Translations under genes and position numbers: made by a program
Part shown: positions 1 through 11,393 of the stretch, piece by piece
How positions within the stretch are numbered: the first letter of the stretch is position 1
Layout: each line of letters opens with the position of its first letter
NCBI GenBank assembly: GCA_948474755.1
Contig: CAOLHI010000927.1
Coordinates: 248,001-312,000 of the forward strand
Length of the DNA stretch: 64,000 bases
DNA from: Ctenosaura bakeri
Lineage: Eukaryota > Chordata > Lepidosauria > Squamata > Iguanidae
Reading direction: 5' to 3'
Notes under the pieces: generated by a model
Told to the model about the DNA's origin: nothing
The model's database searches: none
What the model saw: the letters and a program-made list of their open reading frames with translations, nothing else

Positions 1-338
1 TGGCCATCCAGCCTCTGCTTAAAAACCTCCAAAGAAGGAGACTCAACCACACTCCGAGGCAGCATATTCCATTGCCGGACAGCTCTGACCGTCAGGAAGT
101 TCCTCCTGAGGTTCAAGTGGAATCTCCTTTCCTGCAGCTTGAATCCATTGCTCCTTGTCCCGGTCTCTGGAGCAGCAGAAAACAAGCCCGCTCCCTCCTC
201 AGCATGACATCCCTTCAAATATTTAAACATAGCTATCGTGTGTCCCCTCTTAACCTTCTCTTCTGCAGACTGAACATACCCAGCTCCCTAAGCCGTTCCT
301 CATAAGATATAGCTTCTAGACCCTTCACCATTTTGGTC
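1..338 (-). mobile_element. CR1 LINE, 3' fragment, cut by window edge
   Basis: The sequence matches, base for base over most of its length, the 3' coding end of the CR1 copy at 8520-8855 (for example 'cctctgctt', 'gcagcatattcca', 'cctttcctgcagcttgaatcc'). The element is antisense to NFATC2. Its 3' tail lies upstream of base 1. It ends near 338 in the motif that reads as TKMVKGLEA on the minus strand. It is a dead, 5'-truncated copy. Confidence 0.9.
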
Positions 339-1617
339 ATTGTTAAATGTGGAAAAAAACTACCTGTCAGTGCCAAGTGTGAAAGGCACACCCAAGCCTT
401 GCACTCAAGGCCTGTCCAGCCTGACACTTCTTTGTGATCAGAACTGAACAGCCAGGGAGCTCTCTGAATCAAGCGAGGGCAAATGGGTCTGCCTCAGTTC
501 TTCCTCTCTGAAAAAGCAGTCCCTTCCCCACTCTTGTCCCCCCTTGGTTTCTTCCTTTCAGGATTCCCCCTTTACTGCCTTCCCTAAATCTGCCCTTCTC
601 CCAGATGTAAAGATTAGCAGTGATTTATATTTTCCAAGACATTGGTACTATTGGTGCTAAGGTCAAGATGATATTATTGGTAGTGTGTATATTCCAGGAT
701 TCAGAATGAGACTCTCTGACACTGTTTTAAGGAACACAGAACTTCAAACATTTATTGGAACACTGTTGCTTTAAATGTGTCTTGTATCTAAATGTTTATA
801 AACAACACACCATTCTTCTCTCTCTCTCTCTCTCTTTCAATTCATTCACTATCTTTCGCACACCCAGTTTCTCAGTTTGCTCCTCCACACAGCTATTCAA
901 ATCTCCAACCTCCCTCAAACACACAGCAAATCACACTCCTCTTCAAACACACTCCAGACAGTTAAAATCCATTATTTTCCTCTTTTACCAGCCCCTCCCC
1001 TGGACTATCCAAGGTTCCATTTCACCAGCCAATCTCAGTTGCCACAGAGGCTCTGTTGTCAAGACCCCTTCCCATCAGTTCGTCACAGTTGCCCTCCTCT
1101 GGCATCCCCCATCTGCTTCAGATTGTCCATAAAACTGCTAAAGCATAATTTGGGGGCATATGGGAAGGGCTACAAGTGGAGGGGTTTCTCTCTCTGTCTC
1201 TCTCACTCACACACACACATCTTCTACTGATGGGATGACTACATTATATCTCTTGTTTATATCCCAAAAGCTGAAGTTGGATCCCAAAATGACTTACAGT
1301 TAAAACGTATCCAAAGGTAGAATGCAAGGGGTGGGGGGAGAGTTAATTGATGATGTAGTCCATGCCCCCAAAAGAAGACAGGAGATGCAGGGGGACTGTC
1401 CAGTTCACCACTTCCTGAGGATACCTTAAGGATGGAGTATGTTGCCAGATGTGTGCTTTGCTTTTCTTAGTGATGTATTTTTAAGTTATGTCTGTAAGTA
1501 TTTTTTATATAATATGTTTTAATAGTTGATTTTGTGTTTAATTGTATTTTTTCTTATTTAATGTTACTGATAGTCACCTTTAGTGATAATAATATTAGTA
1601 ATAGCAATGGTGACAAC
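339..1617. other. Intronic sequence, no gene seen
   Basis: Part of the NFATC2 intron before the exon at 7177. It holds a short CT run (about 818-837) and CT/CA-rich sequence at 1185-1220. The open frames at 755-1230 are in pyrimidine-rich sequence, have no recognisable domain and are not called genes. Confidence 0.6.
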
Positions 1618-1618
1618 A

Positions 1619-1651
<33 letters not shown>
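1618..1651. repeat. (GAT)n microsatellite
   Basis: About eleven uninterrupted GAT units directly next to the left end of the pogo-like element at 1653. Confidence 0.95.
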
Positions 1652-1652
1652 A

Positions 1653-2038
1653 CAGTCAGCCCTCCACATTTGCGGGTTTCACTTTTGCGGATTTGATTAT
1701 TGACAAATTATTTGCTGTCACCTCTGCTGCCTCCCTATGCCCTTTTTAATAGGGACTGCAAGCCTCATGAGACTAAGAAACTGTGAATGAGGCTTGTAAG
1801 TCCCCATTAAAAGTGTTGTGGGGCAGCAGTGGAGATGGCAGTAAGCCCCACCAGCCAGCCACTTCTGCCTTGTGAAGGAACGCTGATGCCTCAAAGGAAT
1901 CCATGGTGGATTGAATAATGGTGACCATACTTTTTTGTGTTTTAAATATGGTTTGAAGGGACCTAGAGTTATTTACTATTTTTTCACTTCCATGGGGGTC
2001 TTGTGCCCCTAATCCTATTGAATGTGGAGGGATGACTG
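1653..2038. mobile_element. Pogo/Tigger-like non-autonomous DNA transposon
   Basis: The left end is CAGTCAGCCCTCCACATT and the right end, reverse-complemented, is CAGTCATCCCTCCACATT: 17 of 18 bases match. TA dinucleotides flank both ends (1651-1652 and 2039-2040), the target duplication of Tc1/mariner/pogo elements. It is 386 bp with no transposase frame. It shares end sequence with the elements at 27652 and 43666. Confidence 0.85.
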
Positions 2039-2040
2039 TA

Positions 2041-2910
2041 GTAGTTGTTTGTTGCATTTTATGTTCAGGCTCGATGATTTGTGGTGGTGGTGGTGGCAGA
2101 AGCATTCTGTCTTCATTTCTTGGAACTGTTTCTTGTGCTGTTCGTTTAATAGGAAAAAGAACAGTAAGGTAGGGAGGCAGTAAAATGCTATGTAGATTTA
2201 CCTGTTGTCTGACAGTATAAATCAGTGGAACCTAGATCACAAACACATATTAGTGTCTAGTGGTACTCCCCCTGCCCTTCCAGCAGTTTTATGTCCCACC
2301 TTCATCACAGGTTGCTAAGTGGCTCACAACAAAATATAATAATCAGAATAATCTAAAACAGGCAGCTGGCTGTCAGCAGCGCCAAAATTTAAAACTATCC
2401 ATAAAACTGTTATAAAATTTCCTCTGTTTTCTTCCAAGCAGCAGCTCAGTAATAGCCAGAAGATAGATTACAACACTGTACTGTAACAACAGCAGTAACT
2501 TGCCATCTTTCAAAACCATTTTGACTTTCTGATCCCCCTCCAATTAATAGTTATGAAGGTATGCACCACCTCAAAGAAGGAGCTCCATATAGGATTGTCA
2601 GGCCCTGAATATTTCAAGGCCCAAACCTGAGGCTCCCTGGTATGTCACAGAGGGTGGGCCTTGATGCTATTATAAGGTTGTTTTTACAAGAGGCAGCTCA
2701 TGGTGACAGCATTAAGTATGATAAATTAATGATCAACTGCAGTTATACAGAGTATACCATTCAGGTAAAAAAATACAAATTCTAAGTAATGAGGAAAATA
2801 TTTATATACACACACTTTCCAAGACAATGGTGTACCCTGAGATTCCTCCACCTTGCCTGGAGAACTGGAGAAGAGAATCCAACTCATGAGATCTGGGAAC
2901 CAACCCTAGC
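2041..2910. other. Intronic sequence with repeat traces
   Basis: Contains a short GGT run (about 2081-2097). Around 2285-2420 there is a LINE-tail-like stretch ('gtggctcacaacaaaatataa') of a kind found repeatedly in squamate introns; related sequence occurs near 20280-20345. No gene seen. Confidence 0.5.
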
Positions 2911-3118
2911 TTCATGTGTCTGTCAATTTATGGTGATCACATGGATTTCATAGGGTTTTCTTAGGCAAGGAATACTCAGAGGTGGTTTTACCAGTTCCTT
3001 CCTCTGAAGTATAGCCTACAGCACCTGGTATTCATTGATGGTCTCTTATCCAAGTACTAACCAGAACTGACCCTGCTTAGCTTCTAAGATCAGATAAGAT
3101 GTGATGACTTTACCATAA
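2911..3118 (-). mobile_element. 5S rRNA-derived SINE with Bov-B-like tail (5S-Sauria type)
   Basis: On the minus strand the 5' part follows 5S rRNA (AGCAGGGTCAG, then GGTTAGTACTTGGATaAGAG, the 5S internal-promoter region). After it come GCTGTAGGC and the Bov-B-like tail 'cttgcctaagaaaacccta'. It is a diverged copy whose 5' and 3' limits are approximate. It is not a functional 5S gene because the 3' third of 5S is replaced by the SINE body. Confidence 0.88.
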
Positions 3119-4776
3119 TTAGGCTCCTGGGTTCACACCTCAGGACAATCATAGAGATGCCTTTCTTGGACTCCATTGCTGTTACTGTTTTTTTCAGGGG
3201 TGCCCCTTTTAATAAAGAGTCTCTCAAATATATCCTGTCTTTCAGCCCAAAATGGCAAATATCTTAACAGGAAGACTGGATTAAGATTTGTAAGAAGAGC
3301 ACATTGTTGAAATTTGTAGGTTGCCACTCATGAAGTGCTTTTAAAAGTCAAGAATTGGGCCTAAAACTTAATAAAAAACCAGTATGTATAGCAAGTGAAG
3401 CACTAAACAAAATCAAAGTATCACTGAGCATGTCCATGTTACATTTCTATGGTGCTTGCAACTACAAAGTAGACACATCTGGGATTAGAAAAGAAGACTT
3501 TTGGTGTAGAGGTTTTAGCTCTAATCTTAAAGCCAGCTGGTGTGGTGTGGCAGCTAAAGTGGCAGGCTAGAACCAGTGAAGTATGGAGTCGGTTTGGGCA
3601 CCTAACGGTAGTCAGATTCAAAACTAACTGGCTGATTTAGAGCTACTTTTTCAATCTAAGCTATTTTAAAGAGCTGTTGGGAAGAGAAAATTGGGAGGCA
3701 AAGGAGGTGGAGAAGATAGGATCATGGATACCAGCCTGAGTTTCTTGAAGGAAAAAGATGAGATAAAATGTAATAAGTAATTTTAAAATTATGAAGTGCT
3801 GCTGCTGCTGTTCCAGGTTATGGGGTGACTGCCTGCCCCCCAAAAGCACAACACTGATTTCTTATATCGGTAGCCCTATTTCTGACACTGACGTACAGCA
3901 ATTCTAATACTGAGAGATGTTAAACGAAAAGGAAATGCTTTCTAAAATTAGGACACTGAAGATAACAAAATCAAAGCAGATGGAGTGTGATACATAAGCC
4001 AAAAGGTCTGTACAATTGCTATGAGATATTTACTTTTTAATACTGGGTTACAAAAGCCCAAGCTGTCCCAGGTGACAGGTTTGCAGGGGAAATATTTGCC
4101 TATTGGGCACATGGAAATATGTGTAAATGAAGAAAAAAAGTGCAACATAAAAATGCTCATCAATTTGAGTGAGAGTGTCATTAATTTTGCTTATCTTTAT
4201 TTTCCCCTCAAGACCTCTTGTAGATTTGGGGTATATCTAAATTCTAGAATATCATCTGATTACGTTTAGCATTGTAGATTCATAGGCTTTTATTAGTCCT
4301 ATCCCAGTGGTTTGATCACTAAACGGAATCAAATATTTCTGTGGGTTTAGCATGAGTCACTGGTCTCTGGAGTGCTCAGTCTAAGGCTGTGCCTAGTTTA
4401 TGTTAGTTCAGTGTTTGTGACTGTACTCTTACATGTAGTAGACTAAGGTGAGATGTATATGATAGAATCCCTATGTGGTAGAATCTTTAGATTGTAGTTG
4501 GGTCAATTTTTTAGTGTCCTTGAGGACAGGCAGGATAGAAGCAGGGAAGTGGAGAGACAGACAGAATTACAGCAACTTTATCCTGCAACAACTTGATCAG
4601 CCAGAGAGAAGGCAGTAGCCCAATTACTCTTCTGCATTCATATCACCAGATTGGCCCTTCAGTATCTGCTGATTGCTCAGGCCAGGAAGATCAAGCGCTG
4701 CTGTGAGAAACACCTAACTAAAATGGTCAGTGACTTAACCATCTGGCCAGCAGTGCTATTTGTGCCAAGAGCCAGC
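3119..4776. other. Intronic sequence, nothing recognised
   Basis: AT-rich unique-looking intron. A short CTG run lies at about 3797-3811. Small open frames here (3355-3570, 4021-4269) have no recognisable domain and no splice context. Confidence 0.5.
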
Positions 4777-4784
4777 ACCTAATC

Positions 4785-4919
4785 CAGTGGTGTCCAGCCT
4801 TTGGTCCTCCAGTTGTTTGGGACTTCAGCTCCCAGAAACCCTAGCTATTTGGTTAACAGTCAGGAATTCTGGGAGCTGAAGTCCAAAACACCTAGAGGAC
4901 CAAAGGTAGGACACCACTG
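4785..4919. mobile_element. Palindromic hAT-like MITE with exact 8-bp TSD
   Basis: It is a 135-bp element whose two halves are inverted copies: it starts CAGTGGTGTCCAGCCTTTGG and ends with the reverse complement CAGTGGTGTCCTACCTTTGG. It is flanked by the exact direct repeat ACCTAATC at 4777-4784 and 4920-4927. Length-8 duplications and CAGTGG-type ends fit the hAT superfamily. No transposase is present. Confidence 0.93.
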
Positions 4920-4927
4920 ACCTAATC

Positions 4928-7176
4928 CATAATGCTTGCAACTCAAGCCCTCTGATGCTGGTTTCGAAAGATTTCAAGTGGGCGAGAAAGAGGGAGAAAT
5001 CTGTTGTCTTATCTAGCTCCTTGCTCTTTCTCATGATAAACAGAAGCAGAATAAATTCTGCAAACTTGCTAACCTTGCACAGAAATTGCAGAACTCAGCA
5101 TTCAGGTTCCTGAATTGAGCTCTTGGCTTAGAATTGGGTCACCTTGGCTATGTTTATGTGTCTGTATGTATTTATTTATTTATCACCACAGTTATTGTTA
5201 AAAGCACAGTGTATACCTGAGCTTTAAGCTGCCTGTCCAATGTTTAGTCTGTTGCGTTGCAATCTAGGTCACCCTGACTTGGCTGATTGTCTGTGACGGT
5301 GCTGTAATTAACCTGTTTAGAAAACTGAGTATTCACTTAAGTTGTGCAGCTGCTGTGCTTACCCGGGATGGTTTGGGAAGGACACATCAACACACACTGA
5401 AAATCTGGAAACTTTACACACTAGCTGACTACAAAAACAATGGAGTACTGTGTGCATGTAGGAAACACCCTTGAGAAAGGGCTGGGGTGTAAACTGCAAT
5501 CACCCCAGGGGCAGTCCCAGAGGTCTTTCTGACTCAGACATGTCTGAGTCATCCCTCCTCTTCTACCACCTCCTTCCCCATACCATCCCAAGGGATGGTG
5601 ATTTTACTGCAAGCTTCTAAGAATACTGACATGCAAGTTCCTTGCACTGAACTGATTGTTCTGGCTTGCAAAACTATCCTTTATCCTCTTCATTACCATG
5701 TTACTCAGAGCCAACTCTGAAGTAAGATCTCTAGTTTGACTTAAAAGGGACCTCAGGTGCCGCTAATACCTTTATAACATACATCATGTGTGGCTTGCAT
5801 TCTGCTGGGACAGAACCAGTTGCATCTATTTAACATCGTCCCTCAGAAGAACTATTACAAAAACAGAAGTACCAGGTGCTAGCATGTAGGAGAAGGAGGA
5901 CTGGGGAGCAAAGAGTTTGGATGATCCACAACTTAAATCTGAGGATGACTTTTTAAAAAACTGGTTTTCTTGGGAGCATTTGTATAACAGAATGTAGAAG
6001 TTATTTTCCATTCCATTCAGCAATAAGCCAGCTTCACATGAATATACCTGGGAGCAATCCAAGAAAGCTGAAGTATGCTTCAAGTGCCAAAGAAATGGCT
6101 GTCTACATTTGTGCACTGCCTGTAATATGCTGACAAAGTAGAGAGGAAGGAAAGAAACTCGTGTAAGGTCTTAAGAGCAACAAGGAAGGATTGAAGTGAC
6201 TAGGAAAATTTTAGCTCAAGGAAGAGGCTCAAGTTGTGGGAACATCATAGCATTTTTAAAATATGTTAAAAGATTTCTTGAAGGGTGTTTATCAATTGTT
6301 TTTCTTCTGTGCCAGCTGAGAGAGATCAAGATATGATGGTATTAAACAGCACTAGGAAAGGCTGTGACTTGTTTATCAGATCCTTTTTGGGAATAGCTGC
6401 AAAGTTGCAAAGTTAGGGGAAAAAACCCCCAGCAAAATTCCAGCAGGCATAATTTTTGTATTATTGATCCTGGATAATTAATATTAAAGGAAGTGCTTAG
6501 GCAAACCATTTCATTGTGTTGATGTCCTAAAAATAATTTTAAAAAACCTTTTGCCAGAGTTTCTCAGAAACCAAATGTTTACAATTGACCTGGAGTTTAC
6601 CATGTTTGTGATTTGGTATGCTGCGGAGTTGTTACAAAACTAACAGAGCAGTCACATTCCATGTTTCCTGAGAGGAAAGGCAGTCGTGTAGGAACATGGG
6701 GGGGGCGATTTGACCCAGGTGGCAATGTTTCTGGGGCATCCCAGGCCATAGCCATGCCCCCACGCACCCTGGCCATGCCTCTCGCTCCATAGTCCCCCCA
6801 CACACACACACTCCAAGCTCTGCCACTGAGGAAAGGTGAAATGTTGAGTGAGATTCACTCCCAGGTAAATGAGCAAAAGATTATGACCTGATTTTGGAAG
6901 GCTCCAATCTGTATCTCATTTTTGCCTTGGACTCATTCAGTGGTCCTAAGAAAGCCACTGTACTTTCAGCCGTAGCTTCCTATTTGCAGTATGGAAAATG
7001 ATGACTTCCAGGGTTGTTAATACAAATTACAGCAAGATAATGTGCAGAAAGAACTTTAAATGCTTGAAAATGGTATAATGTGCCTTGAAGGGAGCATGAT
7101 GATTTAACTTTTTAACTACATGCATATTCTATATGTTCTGGAACACAGTTGTTATGCAGAACTTTTCTTTTTCCAG
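4928..7176. other. End of NFATC2 intron before exon at 7177
   Basis: No transposon or gene recognised. G-rich/C-rich sequence lies at 6698-6810 with a short CA run at 6800-6810. The three overlapping frames at 6597-6876 are in this biased patch and are not credible genes. A polypyrimidine tract (about 7160-7174) precedes the exon acceptor. Confidence 0.6.
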
Positions 7177-7232
7177 ATGGACAACAGATATGGGAAATGG
7201 AAGCCACAGTGGATAAAGATAAGAGCCAGCCT
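7177..7232 (+). CDS. NFATC2: NFATC2 coding exon, RHR-C (IPT/TIG) part 1
   Basis: This 56-nt exon encodes (D)GQQIWEMEATVDKDKSQP, the known NFATC2 segment in the second half of the Rel-homology region, an IPT/TIG beta-sandwich that contacts DNA and partner proteins. NFATC2 is a calcium/calcineurin-regulated transcription factor that moves from cytoplasm to nucleus and acts at promoters such as cytokine genes. A polypyrimidine tract and AG end at 7176, and the donor GTAAGT follows at 7233. The first two bases complete a codon whose first base (G of Asp) lies in an upstream exon outside the window, so entry phase is 1 and exit phase 0. By analogy with mammals it is about the seventh exon. Paralogues NFATC1, C3 and C4 are less likely because the whole series of downstream exons reads as NFATC2. 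Confidence 0.93.
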
Positions 7233-7949
7233 GTAAGTTGTATCAACATATCCTCTTCCCTTTAGACATCAAGTTTCATTCAGTGGGAGCAAGAAAAGCC
7301 TTCTAAACACAAAGGCTGCAATCCAGCACAGATTTGGGTGCATTGTTAAACTCATCGATACTGAAATTTTTTTTGTTTACTGAAAGGTGTGCCTTACATT
7401 AGCAGAGTTTTGCTGGCCACTTACTAGCACTGATGCCCCTATATTTTCCATAGCTCTTGAACTCTGGCTATCATGTTTAATCCTTGAGTATTGTATTGTG
7501 GTGATTCTGTCATACTTTAGAAACCACAGAAAAACAGTGCGAGGTATTTGAGAATCTTCCAGAGAATGACTGTAGTCTGCAGAACAGAATAATCCCAGGA
7601 TAAAATTAATATGCCACCAGCAAATGAAAGATGAAAGCTATGCAAAATAGCTAGATGTAAGGCAATGAGGCTAGCTTACCTGCATAAATGAAAGACATTA
7701 AATCATGATAATATCCCTTGTGTTCTAGCTTCTGTTGCCTAAATACTGTGCAGAAAGGTTATCTAAGGCTGCTGGTGTAGTAAACAAGAAAATCTGTTTC
7801 CTCCTCAGCCAAGATCTGCTACATTCTAGCAGTGGAGAAAAACAAAATTACCTCTAGTAGTTACCCCATGGCATAATAGCCAAGATCCAGGGAAAACTCT
7901 AACGTCATATTGTTGTCTCTTCCCCACATCCGCTTCCTATTATTTTCAG
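7233..7949 (+). other. NFATC2: NFATC2 intron, 717 bp
   Basis: Bounded by GTAAGT and TTTTCAG. It is short and apparently free of recognisable transposons, unlike the following introns. Confidence 0.9.
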
Positions 7950-8076
7950 AATATGCTTTTTGTAGAGATACCAGAATATCGGAACAAGCACATTCGTACT
8001 CCAATCAAGGTGAATTTCTATGTGATCAATGGAAAAAGGAAAAAAAGCCAGCCACAACATTTCACCTACCATCCAG
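7950..8076 (+). CDS. NFATC2: NFATC2 coding exon, RHR-C end and basic NLS segment
   Basis: This 127-nt exon encodes 42 residues from NMLFVEIPEY to HFTYHP plus the first base of the next codon. It completes the RHR-C IPT/TIG fold. The basic run GKRKKSQ corresponds to the C-terminal nuclear-localisation segment of mammalian NFATC2 (KRKRSQ there), with one conservative Arg-to-Lys change. The acceptor is TTTTCAG ending at 7949 and the donor GTAATT starts at 8077. Entry phase 0 fits the preceding exon and exit phase 1 fits the next exon, where G plus TG makes Val. The intron before it (7233-7949) is only 717 bp and holds no clear transposon. The absence of stops and near-identity to the known protein make this an active exon rather than a pseudogene. 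Confidence 0.95.
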
Positions 8077-8411
8077 GTAATTTGTTATGGAAAGGGGTTT
8101 GGAGCAAAGTATCATGAAAATTTACTTTTCTTTTCTTGAATATACCCATGTAGCTGTTTTATTAAAAATACATTTTCTGTTCAACTGGAATTAAGCAGTT
8201 GAGGTCCTTTGTTCATCACTGCAATCAAAACAGATGAAGCAAATTCTAAAACAGTAAAATTTAACACCATCAGTGAAGGTTCATAACTCCCTGACTTAAT
8301 TTTCTGATGTATGATACAGAGACCTTTTCATGGCCAGTATATATTTGCCTGCCTATATATAGATATACATATACATAGATAAAGATATATTTTCCCTTAG
8401 AAGAAGAGTTA

Positions 8412-9930
8412 GAATAATAGAATCATAGAATCATAGAAATGTAGAGTTGGAAGAGACCACACAGGCCATCCAATCAAACCCCCTGCCATGCAGGAACACA
8501 CTCAAAGCAATCCCAACAGATGGCCATCAAGCCTCTGCTTGAACACCTCCAAAGAAGGAGACTCCACTATACTCTGAGGCAGCATATTCCACTGCCGGAT
8601 AGCCCTGACTGTCAGGAAGTTCTTCCTGAGGTTCAGGTGGGATCTCCTTTCCTGCAGCTTGAATCCATTGCTCCTTGTCCTGGTCTCTGGAGCAGCAGAA
8701 AACAAGCCCTCTCCTTCCTCTACATGGCATCCCTCCAAGTATTTAAACATGGCTATCATGTCCCCTCATAACCTTCTCTTCTGCACACTAAACATACCCA
8801 GCTCTCTAAGCCTATCCTCATAGGGCATGGCTTCCAGGCCTCTCACCATTTTGGTCGCCCTCCTCTGGACTTGCTCCAGCTTGACCATGCCTTTCTTGAA
8901 TTGGGGTGCCCGGAACTGGACACAGTATTCAAGATGGGGTCTAACCAAAGCAGAGTAGAGTGGTACCAGTACCTCCCTCGATCTAGACACCATACTCCTA
9001 TTGATGCAGCCGAGAATTACATTGGCTTTCTTGGCTGCCGCATCACACTGCTGACTCATGTTCAGCGTGTGGTCTATGAAGACTCCTAGATCCCTTTCAC
9101 ACGTACTGCTATCCAGCCACGTGTCCCCCATCCTATATTTCTGTATTCCATTTTTTCTACCTAAGTGTAGGACCTTACACTTCTCTCTGTTGAATTTCAT
9201 TTTGTTCGCCTTGGCCCAGCTCTCCAATCTATCCAGGTCATTTTTAATTTTGATCCTGTCCTCTGGCATATTAGCAGCCTCTCCCAATTTGGTGTCATCT
9301 GCAAATTTGATGAGCATGCCCTCCATTCCTTCATCCAAGTTGTTGATAAAAATATTGAACAGCACTGGGCCCAGGACAGAACCCTGTGGCACCCCACTAG
9401 TCACTTCTCTCCAGGATGAAAAGCAGCCATTCGTGATCACCCTTTGGATTCAGTCGGTCAACCAGTTACAAATCCAACTAACAGTTGCCCTGTCCAGCCC
9501 ACATTTTACTAGCTTCATTGCAAGAATGTCATGGGGAACTTTGTTGAAGGCCTTACTGAAATCGAGATATGCTACATCCACAGCATTCCCTTCATCTATC
9601 AAGCTAGTAACTCTATCATAAAAAGAGATAAGATTAGTCTGGCATGACTTATTTTTGAGAAATCCATGTTGACTTCTCGTGATTACCGCATTGCTTTCTA
9701 AGTGATTAGAAACTGACTGCTTAATGATCTGCTCCAGGATCTTTCCGGGCACTGATGTCAGGCTGATTGGGCGATAATTATTTGGGTCCTCTTTTTTCCC
9801 TTCTTGAAGATGGGGACAACATTTGCTCTCTTCCAGTCTGCTGGAACTTCTCCTGTCCTCCAAGATTTCTCAAAGATTATAGCAAGCGGTTCCGAAATGA
9901 CCTCTGCCAGCTCTTTTAATATCCTAGGAG
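8412..9930 (-). mobile_element. CR1 LINE, 5'-truncated, RT region with catalytic box
   Basis: It sits antisense within the intron between the NFATC2 exons at 7950 and 10716. The 3' end (8412-8445) shows the CR1 tail repeat, read on + as 'agaatcatagaatcatag'. Minus-strand frames cover reverse transcriptase: [54 protein letters not shown] and the catalytic motif FADDTK. The copy is dead: a one-base loss in an A-run (9792-9797 on +) shifts frame, CGA became TGA at 9452-9450, and AGA became TGA at 8768-8766. Endonuclease and ORF1 are missing. It is a relatively young copy, very similar to the one at 47850-50258. Confidence 0.95.
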
Positions 9931-10715
9931 TGTAATTATAGATACATGTGTACACAAGGATGTAGTAGTTCTGTTTATATTTGTACATTTCTTTGCTTTT
10001 TTTAACTGACAAGAATCAACAATGAAGTCTTCCTTCATTTGAGTTTCAGAATTCATTTTTTGTAGGTTGGAATTTAGGTTACTTTGGTTTGGAACAGGAT
10101 ATTGCTCATTAATAATACAATTTCATAAGCTGAAAATTGATCTGCACGGCCACCTAGTGATTTTATGACTGACTAGATACAACCTAGATTCCACAGCTCT
10201 GAGGGATGATTCTGTGATATCTATATGTGGAAGTTGTGCTCATGCATGACCCAGTTGACTGTAACCCCATGTTTGAGGTCCAATCTGTGCCAAGCATTGT
10301 GTTTGAGATGACAGGAGGAGACATGATAATTTTTCCTGCCCTATTACGGCCCTTTCACACATTCAAGCCATTGCTCGATGTTGCACTAAACCAATAATGA
10401 ACACATGTGTGCATACAATTAGTAGTGGCTCCTTTGTCATTGGGGCAGGGAATCCACTTTGGGATTAAATCAGAACTTTAAAAGAGCTATCAAATCTATT
10501 TTGGAGATAGAATTCAGGACCTTGGATAGTTCCTTTTAAAGTTCAGCTTAAAATGTAAAAGAGGCTCACTGTCCAATGGAAGCCATGAGCTGCTACTGCC
10601 TATGAATGTGAGGGGAAATGTACAATGTGTTGGTTGTTTGTGCCCGTTCTGCTTCCTCCTCTTAACTGTTTCAAAGCTGCTTAGAATCATGTTCTTTGTG
10701 TATACTTTGTTCCAG
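9931..10715. other. NFATC2: Intronic sequence before the large NFATC2 exon
   Basis: No gene. At 10348-10360 there is GGCCCTTTCACAC, resembling the ends of the GC-rich DNA transposons at 44308, 45479 and 51835; I could not find the partner end, so it may be a fragment. The acceptor TTGTTCCAG ends at 10715. Confidence 0.5.
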
Positions 10716-11393
10716 TGCCGTGCATCAAAACAGAGCCCATTGATGATTATGATCCAGCTTTAATCTGCAATACAGTACACAGTGGTCTGAGAACAGTAAC
10801 ACAGCCTTATTATTCACACCATCCAATGGCCTCTGAATCTCCTTCCTGTCTTGTGGCCACAATGGCTTCCTGCCAGCAATTGCGTTCCAGCCTGTCTTCT
10901 CCTGAGTATCCTCAACAAAACCCAGGGGCTGTAATATATCAAAGAAGCAAGAGTCTCAGTCCTAGCCACCTGGGCTACCAGCAGTCCAGCTTGATGGCTG
11001 CACAAGTCTCCATTCCAGATGTTCACAGGTCAGTGCTAGTGCACACAGGATCCCCTAGCCAAAGCTCGGCAGTGCTCCACCATTCTTCAGCCAATCAACA
11101 GTCTTCTCCTGTGATTCACTGCTCTCCAACGTCCAATCAACAGCTGAGGTGTGAAAGCCATCAAGAATTTCAGCACATCATGTGTAGTGAAAATTTTACA
11201 TCCAGTGGAGTGAGACCCAGCCAGCCTCAGGCCAACCAGGCACAAAGGTTAAGCCCAAGTTCATACCCTACCGTGATTCAGCAGCAGAGAACAGTCAAAA
11301 ATGGACCGCCAGTAGGTGAGCAGAAAGAAACAGTACCAACAGGAGTCACTGTTAAACAGGAACAGAATCTTGACCAAGCCTATTTGGATGATG
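10716..11393 (+). CDS. NFATC2: NFATC2 large exon, C-terminal transactivation domain
   Basis: This 678-nt exon encodes about 226 residues, from VPCIKTEPIDDYDPALIC to QNLDQAYLDD. It matches the NFATC2 C-terminal transactivation domain, with landmark stretches SPSCLVATMA, YQRSKSLSPS, HRSVLVHTGS, HQEFQHIM and RLSPSSYPTVIQQQ. The region is low-complexity, rich in Ser, Gln and Pro, as expected for a disordered activation domain. Two SUMO consensus motifs are visible, IKTE (10724-10735) and VKQE (11351-11362); mammalian NFATC2 is sumoylated at the equivalent lysines. The acceptor is TTGTTCCAG ending at 10715 and the donor GTAAGC begins at 11394; exit phase is 1 (final G). If the donor is not used, the frame runs on for GKQQYF and stops at 11411-11413. 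It is followed by a roughly 46.5-kb intron. Confidence 0.96.

Noticed and set aside
6597..6876. Three overlapping minus-strand frames
   Set aside because: Biased G/C-rich and CA-rich patch; no domain, no splice signals.
1..7176. Earlier NFATC2 exons (RHR-N, first half of RHR-C)
   Set aside because: I looked for the known segment preceding DGQQIWEME and for RHR-N motifs and saw none; those exons must be upstream of the window.
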